Positions 16,172 through 24,244 of a stretch of 64,000 bases of DNA are shown piece by piece. The position numbers and the translations under genes were made by a program. Under the pieces are notes generated by a model. The model searched no databases. It was not told where the DNA came from and worked only from the letters and a program-made list of their open reading frames with translations. Every line of letters begins with the position of its first letter. The first letter of the stretch is position 1. Source of the DNA: JBBDXS01 sp040902195 (GTDB taxonomy: Bacteria > Chloroflexota > Dehalococcoidia > DSTF01 > RBG-16-68-14); the NCBI GenBank assembly GCA_040902195.1, contig JBBDXS010000011.1:1-64000 (forward strand). The letters are read 5' to 3'.

Positions 16172-16603
16172 ATGCCTGACGACAGCTCTCCCGTCGCGCA
16201 CACGAAGCACGGCGACCTGACGCTCGATCAGATCGCGGACATGATGCCGGGCATGGCGCGGCTCATGGTCGAGATCTCCGACCGCTGCTGGGTCCTCTAC
16301 TACGCTGCGCGCGGCGGGAACTGGGAGCTGGCGCGGCACGAGTTCAGCGAGATGCGCAAGACGCTGCGCATGTCCGCCATCATGCGCCCGAAGTACAAGG
16401 AGGCGATGGAGGCCTTCGACGCCGAATGCATGGTGCCGCTCCAGGACGCCCTGAGGACCGGCGACTTCTATGACTTCGAGGCGCACTTCATCCGCGCCAC
16501 CGAACGCGCCAACGTCTACCACCGCGAGTTCGGCTACAACTACATCGAGTGGCAGCTCCCGGACGAACCGCCTCTGCACCTGCGGCTTCGCGGGGAAGAG
16601 TAG
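16172..16603 (+). CDS. Small helical protein of unknown function
   Basis: A 143-residue, mostly helical protein beginning 2 nt after the SDR stop. Notable segments: LTLDQIADMMPGMARLMVEI, RCWVLYYAARGGNWELARHE and MRPKYKEAMEAFDAE. I do not recognise a named family. The regular helical pattern with many Met, Arg and aromatic residues suggests a helical bundle, possibly ligand binding. Co-transcription with the SDR suggests a role with the acyl-CoA pathway; no catalytic motif is visible. Confidence 0.65.
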   Translation: MPDDSSPVAHTKHGDLTLDQIADMMPGMARLMVEISDRCWVLYYAARGGNWELARHEFSEMRKTLRMSAIMRPKYKEAMEAFDAECMVPLQDALRTGDFYDFEAHFIRATERANVYHREFGYNYIEWQLPDEPPLHLRLRGEE

Positions 16604-16615
16604 GTCGCTAGGCTC

Positions 16616-16640
16616 GTAGCTGCAGGCCTTTAGACCTGCC
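16616..16640. repeat. Short hairpin repeat, 'GTAGCTGCAGGC' type
   Basis: GTAGCTGCAGGCC, then TTTAGA, then CCTGCC; the arms GCAGG/CCTGC form a small stem. A second copy at 54264-54288 differs at two positions. Such short repeats are common between genes in many bacteria. Confidence 0.55.
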
Positions 16641-16658
16641 CGACGCGCGCTGCTTGGT

Positions 16659-16740
16659 CTGTCATTCTGAGGCGAGCGGGGTAGAGGGAGCGAGGGCGGG
16701 GAGGCCGAAGAACCTGACGCCGCTAGCGGCAGCGCCCTAC
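16659..16740. repeat. Intergenic repeat, 'CTGTCATCCTGAGG' family, copy 1
   Basis: Shares an ordered block (CTGTCAT-CTGAGG, GGTAGAG, GAGGCCGAAG, ACCTGAC, GGCAGCGCC) with copies at 28990-29074 and 38091-38150. It separates convergent genes. Confidence 0.6.
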
Positions 16741-17156
16741 CCTCGCCTAAACACCACTAGCGTCACGTTCTCCGAGAGGTCCTCGTAGTCTGCGACGAGC
16801 GGCATGCCGATCGCGTAGTCGTCGACCGGCACGTCGACGACGTTCGTCACCATACGCGGCCCCTCGTCAAGCTGCACGACGGCGACCGGCCACGGCGCGC
16901 GTTCGGCAAAGTAGGGCAGCAGCGGCGGATGCCCGACCGTCCAGCTCCAGAGCGTCGCGCGGCCCGAGACCTCCGTCCACGTCGAGCGCGGCGAGGCGCA
17001 GAACACGCACGCCGGCTCCGGCGGGAAGCGAAACGCCGCGCAGTCGTCGCAGCGCTGGATCACGAACCGGCGCTCCTTCGCGGCCGACCAGAACGGCTCC
17101 GTGAGCGGCGTGACCTCGGGCAGCGGGCGCGTCGCGATCATCTCTTGCTCCGCCAT
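16737..17156 (-). CDS. DUF35 Zn-ribbon/OB-fold protein (second pair)
   Basis: A 139-residue DUF35 protein: helix LTEPFWSAAKERRFVIQ, Zn ribbon CDDCAAFRFPPEPACVFC, OB fold (RATLWSWTVGHPPLLPYF, PVAVVQLDEGPRMVTNVV). The start at 17156 gives the normal family length; a longer open frame upstream is a shadow of the thiolase gene. It begins 2 nt after the thiolase-like gene at 17159-18316, its predicted partner. All four Cys ligands are kept. The OB-fold strand RATLWSWTVGHPPL is the part normally nearest the acyl-CoA, so substrate may differ from the other three pairs. Confidence 0.83.
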   Translation of the reverse strand: MAEQEMIATRPLPEVTPLTEPFWSAAKERRFVIQRCDDCAAFRFPPEPACVFCASPRSTWTEVSGRATLWSWTVGHPPLLPYFAERAPWPVAVVQLDEGPRMVTNVVDVPVDDYAIGMPLVADYEDLSENVTLVVFRRG

Positions 17157-17158
17157 CG

Positions 17159-18316
17159 CTACACCCTCCTCAGCACGAGCGCGCTCGTCGGCACGACCGG
17201 CGCGCCCGCAACGAGCGCGACCGATGCGCCCTCGACCTGGCACGTAGACGTGCCGCGCAGTTGCCGCACTGCTTCGAGGATGTGGTTCATGCCGTGTACG
17301 TACGCCTCGGAGAGCGAGCCGCCGTGCGTGTTGACCGGGATGTCGCCGTCCGGCCAGTCGATGCGCCCCTCCATCACGAACGGCCCCGCCTCGCCGCGCG
17401 CGCAGAAGCCGTACGCCTCGAGCTGCCACAGCACGAGCGGCGAGAACACGTCGTACAGCAGCGCGACGTCGACGTCCTGCGGCCCGACGCCGGCCATCGC
17501 GTACAGCTCGCGCGCGGCGTAGACGTTCGGCAGGTCGAAGGCGTCCTCTTTATAGAACGGCGTCATCATGTAGTGTTGCGCTCCGACGCCCTGTACGCCC
17601 GCCGAGATGAGCGCAGGCGGCTGCTTCAGGTCGCGCGCGCGCTCCGTGCTCGTCACGACGACGGCGCAGCCGCCGTCGGTCTCCAGGCAGCAGTCGAGCA
17701 GATGCAGCGGGTCCGCGATCATGCGCGACGCCAGCACGTCGTCGACCGTGATCGGGTCGCGAAACAGCGCGCGCGGGTTGCGAGACGCGTGCTGTCGTTG
17801 CGTGACGGCCACGCGCGCGAAGTGCTCCGGCGTGGCGCCGTAGTCGTGCATGTAACGGCGCGCCATCACGGCGTTCTGCTGCGCCGGGTTGATCAACCCG
17901 TACGGCGCCTCGAATGCGGCATGCCCGCCGGCGCGCTGCTGCGTGCCGGCCCACGGCCGGCCGCCCGAACCGCGGTGGCGCGCTCGATAGGCGACCGCGA
18001 CGGAGCACATGCCGCTCGCGATGGCCGAGGCGGCGTGGATCACGGGCGCGCAGGTCGCGCCGCCGCCCCAGCCGATGGCACCCCACATGCGCAGGTCGCG
18101 CACGCCCAGGTTGCGCGCCAGCTCGAGTTCGTTGTTGCCGGGGTCGTCGAACTTGAAGACAGCGTCGACGTCCTGCGGCGCAAGACCGGCGTCGTCGAGC
18201 GCGGCGCGCACGGCTTCGAGCGCGGTCTCTAGCTCCGACTGGCCGAGGTCCTTCGCGTACGCCGTCGTGCCGATGCCCGCGATCGCGGCCTTGTCGCGGA
18301 TCGAGTTGTCAGCCAT
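17159..18316 (-). CDS. Thiolase-fold protein, Ltp2/SCPx-like (second pair)
   Basis: A 385-residue thiolase-superfamily protein (AIAGIGTTAYAKDLG, ALLYDVFSPLVLWQLEAYGF, NTHGGSLSEAYVHGMNHILE). The C-terminal block diverges from the GHP/NHP form, with VHGMNH instead. The Cys-loop region reads GGGATCAPV; by alignment the nucleophile position is not Cys, although a Cys lies three residues on. The start codon overlaps the stop of the fused CaiB gene by 1 nt. It is one of four such proteins here, each paired with a DUF35 gene. Confidence 0.78.
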   Translation of the reverse strand: MADNSIRDKAAIAGIGTTAYAKDLGQSELETALEAVRAALDDAGLAPQDVDAVFKFDDPGNNELELARNLGVRDLRMWGAIGWGGGATCAPVIHAASAIASGMCSVAVAYRARHRGSGGRPWAGTQQRAGGHAAFEAPYGLINPAQQNAVMARRYMHDYGATPEHFARVAVTQRQHASRNPRALFRDPITVDDVLASRMIADPLHLLDCCLETDGGCAVVVTSTERARDLKQPPALISAGVQGVGAQHYMMTPFYKEDAFDLPNVYAARELYAMAGVGPQDVDVALLYDVFSPLVLWQLEAYGFCARGEAGPFVMEGRIDWPDGDIPVNTHGGSLSEAYVHGMNHILEAVRQLRGTSTCQVEGASVALVAGAPVVPTSALVLRRV

Positions 18317-20802
18317 CAGCTCGTGGCCACTTCTACAACGCGATCCGCGATCAGCCTATCGATGTCGTGCTCGTCGTAGCCAAGCTCGCGCAGCACGGCC
18401 CGCGTGTGCCCGCCGGCAGGCTCCCACGGCCCGTACGACAGCGCACTCGCCGAGAACTGCAGCGGCGAACCGTGTCGCCAGTACGTGCCGTACGTCGCGC
18501 TGTCCACCTGCGTCAGGTAGCCCTGCGCCCGCATGTCCTCGTCCTCGAGCGCGTAGCGGCCCGGCTCTCGAGCCTCGACCGCGACGAGCGGCACGTCGTG
18601 CTCGCGCGCGAGCGTCTCCCATTCGATGGCGTCTCGTTCGCCCAGCAACGCCGCGATCTCGTTTGCGAGGGCGTCGTTCCCGTCGCGCCACGCCTCGTCC
18701 CAGCGCGACGCGAGATCCGCGCGAGAAGTCATCACGCAGAAGGCTTCCCACTCTGTGCGCCGCAGGCAGGCGAGGCAGACCCAGCCCTCGGACGCCGGGT
18801 AGATGCGGTAGAGCGGCCCGAAGCCGTACAGCTCGCCATCGAGCGCGCGCGTTGCAGGGCGGCCTTCGTACGCGATCAGCTCGTCCGAGTTGGCGTACAT
18901 GTTCGACGCGATCATCGTCGTCATCATCGACTGGCCGTGCCCCGACTCGTCGCGCGCGTGCAGCCCGAGCAGCAGCGCTGTCGCTGCGGCGATGGCGGCG
19001 TTCACGTCCGGGTTCGCTTCGTTCGCCTTCAGCATGCGCCACGCCTCGAGCTTGAGCTGCTCGATATCAAGGCGCTCGCTGCCGCGCGGCGGATAGCCGG
19101 CGCCCGCCTGCCGCAGCGCGTTGCCCGCGATCGCGCCGGCGATCGGGTGGAAGGCCGGCCGGGCGGCGTCCGGCCCGCTGTCGCCGTACGAGGCGCCGTA
19201 GAGGTACACGAGGCCCGGGTTGAGCTTGCGGCACGTCTCCGCGTCGATGCCAAGGCGCTCCGGCACGCCGGGACGGAAGTTGTGCAGCAGCGCGTCGGCG
19301 CGCGCGATCAGCGCGTGCACGATCTTGCGCCCCGCGGGCTGCTTCAGGTCGACAGCGATGCTCTCCTTGCCCTGCGTCGTCGGAAACGCGAGCAGGCCGC
19401 CCGCGGAGAAGCGGCTGTAATCCCCGCCGAGCGGCTCGATCTTGATCACGCGCGCGCCCAGGTTGGCGAGCAGGCTCGTCGCGTACGGCGCGGCGAAGAA
19501 CGTCGCGAAGTCGACCACCGTCACGCCGTCGAGCGGGCCACGCGCGGCGATCGCGTGCGTTGCATTCGGCGTCGCGTCGTCGCGCGGCGCGAACGAGGCG
19601 TCGTTGTGCTCGTCGAGCCGTGGCGCGGGCGCGCCGATGCGCGATGCGCTTTCGCTGTAGCGCGCGATCGCGCCCGGCTGCTCCGTCAGCTGCCCGTCGA
19701 TGCCCCGTACGTCCACGATGTGGCCGTTGTACCGCACCTGCCGGTGCTCGATCGCCTCCAGCGGATGGAGGAAGCGATCGACCGCAACGTCCGCGTGCTC
19801 GTCGAAGACCTGCGCCCACTCCGCGTAGGTCTTCTCGCGCACGCGCTCGAGGACGATCGCCCAGAGGTCCTCGGAATCGCGCTCGTTCGCGACCGACGGC
19901 ATCTTCGCGAAGCGCTCCTCGCCATAGAGATCGACAAGGCCCAGCGCCTTCATCTGCGCGAGCCAGAGGTGGTCGGCGGTGTTGGCGAATTGGAGCCAGA
20001 CGCCGTCCTTCGTGACGGCAGGCAGGTAGTTGGGGCGCGGCACACGGAAGTCGGGCCGGTGGACGACCTGCGGGTTGTACGCGCGCCCTTCGCCGCTCGC
20101 TGCGCTCTCCGGCCTCGGTGCGTTGTAGATGCCCTTCTGTGCCGCCTTGTCCGCCGTCGCCGCATCGACACCGGAGATCTGCGGCGCGATCCACTGCACC
20201 ATGTCGTACGGCATCAGCGACGCCAGGAGCGAGACGGCGACCTTCTGTCCCAGGCCCGTCGCGCGACGCACGCGCAGCGCAGCGAGGATGCCCTGGACGG
20301 TCAGCATCGCGGCCGAGAACGACGCGACAGGCACGGCGGGCATCGCGGGGCCGTCGCGGTCGGCGATCCGCTCAAACATCATCATGCGGCCGGACTTCGC
20401 GGCGACAAGCGCCTCGTACCCGCGCAGGTCGCGGAGGCGGCCCGACTCCCCGTAGCCGCTGATCGAGGCGTAGACTGCGCGCGGGTTGAGCTGGCGCACG
20501 CAGTCGTAATCGATGCCGAGCCGCTCCGCCACGCCGGGCCGGTAGCTCACGAGGACGACGTCCGTGTCCGCGATCAGGCCGTGCGCGCGTTCGCGCCCAC
20601 CGGGCGTCTTGAGGTCGAGCTCGATGCTCTTCTTGCCGCGGTTCCACGTCTGGAAGGCGGGCAGCGCGCGCGCTGGATCGCCGCCCGGCGGCTCGATCTT
20701 GATCACGTCTGCGCCGTTGTCGGCGAGGACCATCGTGGCGAGCGGGCCCGCCATCCAGGACGCAAGCTCTACGACACGCAGGCCGTCGCAAGCCGCGCTC
20801 AT
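18316..20802 (-). CDS. Tandem-fused CaiB/BaiF CoA-transferase
   Basis: An 828-residue protein made of two family III CoA-transferase domains. Domain 1 (about 1-390) begins LRVVELASWMAGP and has LADNGADVIKIEPPGGDPAR; domain 2 (about 415-820) begins VTVVDFATFFAAP and has LGARVIKIEPLGGDYSR. Most family members are single-domain and form interlocked dimers. The catalytic Asp appears kept in domain 2 (NPDVNAA) but replaced by Ser in domain 1 (PVASFSA). First gene of a unit with the thiolase-like and DUF35 genes. Function: transfer of CoA between carboxylic acids. Confidence 0.85.
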   Translation of the reverse strand: MSAACDGLRVVELASWMAGPLATMVLADNGADVIKIEPPGGDPARALPAFQTWNRGKKSIELDLKTPGGRERAHGLIADTDVVLVSYRPGVAERLGIDYDCVRQLNPRAVYASISGYGESGRLRDLRGYEALVAAKSGRMMMFERIADRDGPAMPAVPVASFSAAMLTVQGILAALRVRRATGLGQKVAVSLLASLMPYDMVQWIAPQISGVDAATADKAAQKGIYNAPRPESAASGEGRAYNPQVVHRPDFRVPRPNYLPAVTKDGVWLQFANTADHLWLAQMKALGLVDLYGEERFAKMPSVANERDSEDLWAIVLERVREKTYAEWAQVFDEHADVAVDRFLHPLEAIEHRQVRYNGHIVDVRGIDGQLTEQPGAIARYSESASRIGAPAPRLDEHNDASFAPRDDATPNATHAIAARGPLDGVTVVDFATFFAAPYATSLLANLGARVIKIEPLGGDYSRFSAGGLLAFPTTQGKESIAVDLKQPAGRKIVHALIARADALLHNFRPGVPERLGIDAETCRKLNPGLVYLYGASYGDSGPDAARPAFHPIAGAIAGNALRQAGAGYPPRGSERLDIEQLKLEAWRMLKANEANPDVNAAIAAATALLLGLHARDESGHGQSMMTTMIASNMYANSDELIAYEGRPATRALDGELYGFGPLYRIYPASEGWVCLACLRRTEWEAFCVMTSRADLASRWDEAWRDGNDALANEIAALLGERDAIEWETLAREHDVPLVAVEAREPGRYALEDEDMRAQGYLTQVDSATYGTYWRHGSPLQFSASALSYGPWEPAGGHTRAVLRELGYDEHDIDRLIADRVVEVATS

Positions 20803-20899
20803 CGATACGTCCTCTCGCCGTACGGAAGCATCGCGCTCCTACGATACAACACGGAGGGTGGGCGTAAGCCCACCCTCCGTGAATCGCTGTGAATGAGGC

Positions 20900-22183
20900 C
20901 TATCGGCGGGCTCGCGCCTTCGTCGTCGTGCGCTTCGCGCCGTTTCGAGACGGGGCCTTCGCCTTGGCGGTAGTCCGCGACGAGGCCTTCGACTGTACGC
21001 GCACCGCGCCGTTGCGTGACGTCTTCACGCCCTCGAGGTGGTAGATGCGCTGCGCGTTGCCCGAGATGATCAGGTTGCGCTCCATCGGGTCGACGTCGTG
21101 CATCATCTCGGCGATGAGCTTCCGCCCGTACGGCCAGTCGTTGCCGTGGTGCGGGTTGTCAGTCGACCACATCATGTTCTGCACGCCGACGTTGTGCCGG
21201 AGCTGGATGCCGCTGTGGTCGTGCATGAACGTGGCGGCGCAGTTCTTGTACCAGTAGTAGCTCGGCTGCTCCTCCAGATCGAAGCCGACCCAGGTCCGGT
21301 TCCTCCAGTATCGGTCGTCCATCATTTCGAGGAAGTGCGGTATCCAGCCGACGCCGATTTCGACAAAGACGACCTGGAGGTTCGGGAAGCGGTCGAACAC
21401 ACCTGTGAAGATGAACTGGCTGATGATCGGCGTGACGCGCGCGAAGACGCCCGCGTACTGCGCGATCGCCCGCTTGCGCCCCGCGATCGCCTGCAGCCCT
21501 GTCGTTGCGCTCTGCGTGCCCGACTGCTGGCGCAGCAGTGCGTCGCGCGACTCGAGCATGATGTGGACGTGGACGGGCAGGTCCGCCTCGACACAGGCCG
21601 CCCAGAAGCGGTCGTCGATGTCATCGATGCCGTCGCCGCCGTTCGGCCACGAGCCGATCAGCACACCGCGCGCTCCCGCCTTCTTGGCCTTCTTCACGTA
21701 CGCCAGGGCCGTGTCAATGCCGAGGCTGGGGATCTGGTACATCGGGAAGATGCGGTTGCGGTCCGCCGCGAACTCCTCCTGCGCGAAGCGGTTGTACGCG
21801 TCGACGCCGGCGAGCGAGACCTCAGGGTCCGGGTTGCCGAGCCAGCGGAAGATCGTGCGCTCCGGCGGGAACGTGACGATGGCATCGATGCCCTCGATGT
21901 CCATGTCCTTCAGCCGCTCCTTGCCGTTGAAGCAAGCCTTGCGGACTTCGTCGTAGCGCACGCCGAACCAGCGGAACTCCTCGAAGGGCTTGCCTGGCGT
22001 CGTCACGAGGCCGATCGGGTCGAGCGAGCCCGTGCCGTGGTCCCACGCGTCGCCGCCTTCGTGGTCGGTCTTCAGTACCGGTGCGTACTTCTGGAACTTC
22101 TTCGGGAGGTGTTTTGTCCAGAGGTCCGGCGGTTCAAGGATGTGCGTGTCGGCGTCGATGATGTTGTAGTCGCGCTGTGCCAT
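20900..22183 (-). CDS. Amidohydrolase-2 family metal-dependent hydrolase with basic C-terminal tail
   Basis: A 427-residue TIM-barrel hydrolase of the amidohydrolase-2 (ACMSD-like) family. N-terminal DADTHILEPPDLW, metal-site HVHIM, and STDNPHHGNDWP near the end fit a mononuclear metal centre. The last ~35 residues form an unusual Lys/Arg/Ser/Thr tail (TTAKAKAPSRNGAKRTTTKA) that is not part of the fold. AAGGGGG precedes the ATG and a clear promoter is at 22223-22251. Family members decarboxylate or hydrolyse aromatic compounds; the substrate here is unknown. Confidence 0.8.
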   Translation of the reverse strand: MAQRDYNIIDADTHILEPPDLWTKHLPKKFQKYAPVLKTDHEGGDAWDHGTGSLDPIGLVTTPGKPFEEFRWFGVRYDEVRKACFNGKERLKDMDIEGIDAIVTFPPERTIFRWLGNPDPEVSLAGVDAYNRFAQEEFAADRNRIFPMYQIPSLGIDTALAYVKKAKKAGARGVLIGSWPNGGDGIDDIDDRFWAACVEADLPVHVHIMLESRDALLRQQSGTQSATTGLQAIAGRKRAIAQYAGVFARVTPIISQFIFTGVFDRFPNLQVVFVEIGVGWIPHFLEMMDDRYWRNRTWVGFDLEEQPSYYWYKNCAATFMHDHSGIQLRHNVGVQNMMWSTDNPHHGNDWPYGRKLIAEMMHDVDPMERNLIISGNAQRIYHLEGVKTSRNGAVRVQSKASSRTTAKAKAPSRNGAKRTTTKARARR

Positions 22184-22222
22184 GGGAACCCCCTTGCCAG
22201 TCTATGGTCGCGGAGCGTCGCT

Positions 22223-22251
22223 AGTATACATACGGTCGTATAGCCTGACAA
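22223..22251 (-). promoter_or_regulatory. Sigma-70-type promoter with an inverted repeat in the spacer
   Basis: On the minus strand TTGTCA and TATACT are 17 nt apart, upstream of the amidohydrolase gene at 22183. The spacer holds ATACG-AC-CGTAT, a perfect 5-bp inverted repeat, a plausible operator for a repressor such as a TetR protein. Confidence 0.65.
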
Positions 22252-22261
22252 GCCGGGCGAG

Positions 22262-23509
22262 CTAACCGAACAGCACCGGTAGCGACACCGGCGAGCGGAA
22301 CATCAGGCCCGTGATGTGCGGATCGACGGCGTCCGGGTCGAGCCGCAGGTTCGGCAGCCTGTCGAACAGCGCGTTCAGCGCAACGGCCGTCTCCATGCGC
22401 GCCAGGTGCTGCCCGAGGCAGACGTGCGGCCCGAAGCCGAACGCGACGGGCGGGAAGCGCTTGCGGAAAATGTTGAACTCCTCCGGCTCCTCCCAGCGCG
22501 TCTCGTCGTGGTTAGCCGAGCCCGTGCAGACCATGATCGCGGAGCCCGCCGGGATCGTCACGCCGCACAGCTCGGTGTCTTCCATCGCGCGCCGCACGAT
22601 CGATGTCAGCGGGGTCTCCCAGCGCAGACCTTCTTCGATCGCCTGCGGCAGGAGCGAGCGGTCGCTGCGCACGGCGTCGAGCTGGTCCGGATGCGTGAGC
22701 AGCCCGAACAGCAAGTTGCTCGACGAGCGATAGGTCGTCTCGGCGCCGGCGGGGAGGAGCAGACGCAGGAACGCGCAGATCTGCTCATTGTCTAGGCGCG
22801 TGCCGTCCAGCTCGGCGTGCGCGAGGACGCTGATCATGTCCTCGCGCCTTTCGTTCCGGCGCTCCTCGATGATCTCGATGAAGTAGGCGCCCAGCTTTTG
22901 CGATGACTTGATGCCCCGCTCCGGATTGCCGGCGATGTTGATCAGCTCGACAGCCAGGCGGTGGAACTGTGGAAGGTCCTCCTCCGGCAGGCCGAGGAGG
23001 CCCGTGATGACGTGCACGGGGAACGGAAACGTGAACTCCCGCACGAGATCGGCGTGCCCGCGATCGGCGAACTTGCTGATGAAGAAATCGATCGTAGGCG
23101 TGATGACGTCCCGCTCCCACTGCTCCATCGCGCGCCGTCCGAAGACGCCCTCGAGCAGCGCGCGGTGGCTCGTGTGCTCCGGCTCGTCCATCTCAAGAAT
23201 GGAGTGCCCCATGACGATGCCCATCGAGTCGGCGTACGCGCTCGATGAGAAGGGACGCCCGGACGAGCGCAGCACCTGCGACACCGCGTCGTAGCTCAGC
23301 GCGGTGAACACCGGTACGTTCTGGTAGGGCATCGCTTCCATCCGGTGCTCTTCGTGGAACAGGCCCCATGTGCCGCCTTCGATAACGTGCTCACCCCGCC
23401 GCTCGGCGAACGTCGGGTACGGATTGCGCACTGTATCCGAGCCGAGCGCGGCGTCGAACGCTGCGAACGGATCGTAGGTCTCGTCCTCGAGTGCCGTTTC
23501 GATTGTCAT
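22262..23509 (-). CDS. Cytochrome P450
   Basis: A 415-residue soluble bacterial P450. The I-helix oxygen-activation motif is AGAETT, the ExxR motif is EEGLR, and the haem-binding loop is FGFGPHVCLG with the Cys ligand. Also present are HTSHRALLEGVFGRR (C-helix region) and HDETRWEEPEEFNIFR. The start at 23509 follows GGAGG by 7 nt; an upstream start at 23563 is less likely. No ferredoxin gene is nearby. With CaiB, DUF35-thiolase and SDR genes around, it may hydroxylate a lipid, terpenoid or steroid-like substrate. Confidence 0.9.
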   Translation of the reverse strand: MTIETALEDETYDPFAAFDAALGSDTVRNPYPTFAERRGEHVIEGGTWGLFHEEHRMEAMPYQNVPVFTALSYDAVSQVLRSSGRPFSSSAYADSMGIVMGHSILEMDEPEHTSHRALLEGVFGRRAMEQWERDVITPTIDFFISKFADRGHADLVREFTFPFPVHVITGLLGLPEEDLPQFHRLAVELINIAGNPERGIKSSQKLGAYFIEIIEERRNERREDMISVLAHAELDGTRLDNEQICAFLRLLLPAGAETTYRSSSNLLFGLLTHPDQLDAVRSDRSLLPQAIEEGLRWETPLTSIVRRAMEDTELCGVTIPAGSAIMVCTGSANHDETRWEEPEEFNIFRKRFPPVAFGFGPHVCLGQHLARMETAVALNALFDRLPNLRLDPDAVDPHITGLMFRSPVSLPVLFG

Positions 23510-23626
23510 GCCGAACGCCTCCAATGACGGCGAACGCGCGGATACGCGTAGCCGCGCCACCACGCTTATGTATAGACCTGAACTGGAGGCGTGCCTACCC
23601 CTGTTCGGGGGTACTTCGGCGAGGAG

Positions 23627-24241
23627 TTAGACGAGGCCCTGGCGGGCGGCCTTCGCGGCAAGCTCCGTCCGGCGTGTGACGTTGAAGTAGCGCATCATCT
23701 TTTCCACGCGGTCCTTGATCGTGTGCGTGCTGAGATAGACACGCTGCGCGATCTCGCGGTTCGAGAGCCCGCCGGCGAGGAGCTGTAGGATCGTCATGTC
23801 GAGCTTCGAGAGCTCGCGCGCCTGTCCGGCGTCCGGTTTCGCCAGGCCCGCCGCCGTTTCCCACGCCATCGCCAGCGCGCCCACGCGCCGTCCGCGCCGG
23901 CGCACCCACGCGCCGTTCACCTCGAGCTTGACGGGGCTGCCGTCCTTGCGCAGCGCCTCGAGAATCGAGGGCTTCACTTCGGTCGCGCTCCGGAACAGGT
24001 CCTGCGCGATCTGCGATTGCTCGCCGGCGAGGATCTTGCTGAAGTGCTGCCCGACCAGCTCGCCCGATTCGTCTTCCGTGTAGCCAAGGATCTGGAGCGC
24101 CTGCGCGTTGACGAAGATAAACCGCCCCTGCATGTCGAGCGCGAAGATCGCCGCACCCAGCCCCTCGAGGAAGTCGCGGTACTTCATCTTGGGAGGTTCG
24201 GCGCGCGCCTCGATGTCGTGGTGCTGCTCCCGTTTGCTCAC
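23627..24241 (-). CDS. PAS domain-LuxR type transcriptional regulator
   Basis: A 204-residue regulator. Residues about 22-120 form a PAS domain (FLEGLGAAIFALDMQGRFIF, ILGYTEDESGELVGQ). Residues about 140-200 form a LuxR/FixJ helix-turn-helix (LQLLAGGLSNREIAQRVYLS, THTIKDRVEKMMRYFNV). There is no receiver domain or kinase, so the PAS domain probably senses a ligand directly. It starts 3 nt after the stop of the upstream CaiB gene and precedes the P450 gene on the same strand, so it may control this group. Confidence 0.85.
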   Translation of the reverse strand: MSKREQHHDIEARAEPPKMKYRDFLEGLGAAIFALDMQGRFIFVNAQALQILGYTEDESGELVGQHFSKILAGEQSQIAQDLFRSATEVKPSILEALRKDGSPVKLEVNGAWVRRRGRRVGALAMAWETAAGLAKPDAGQARELSKLDMTILQLLAGGLSNREIAQRVYLSTHTIKDRVEKMMRYFNVTRRTELAAKAARQGLV

Positions 24242-24244
24242 GGT

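Noticed and set aside
18367..20892. 841-codon open frame on the plus strand
   Set aside because: It mirrors the fused CaiB gene on the other strand and has the Arg/Val/His-rich composition of an antisense shadow.
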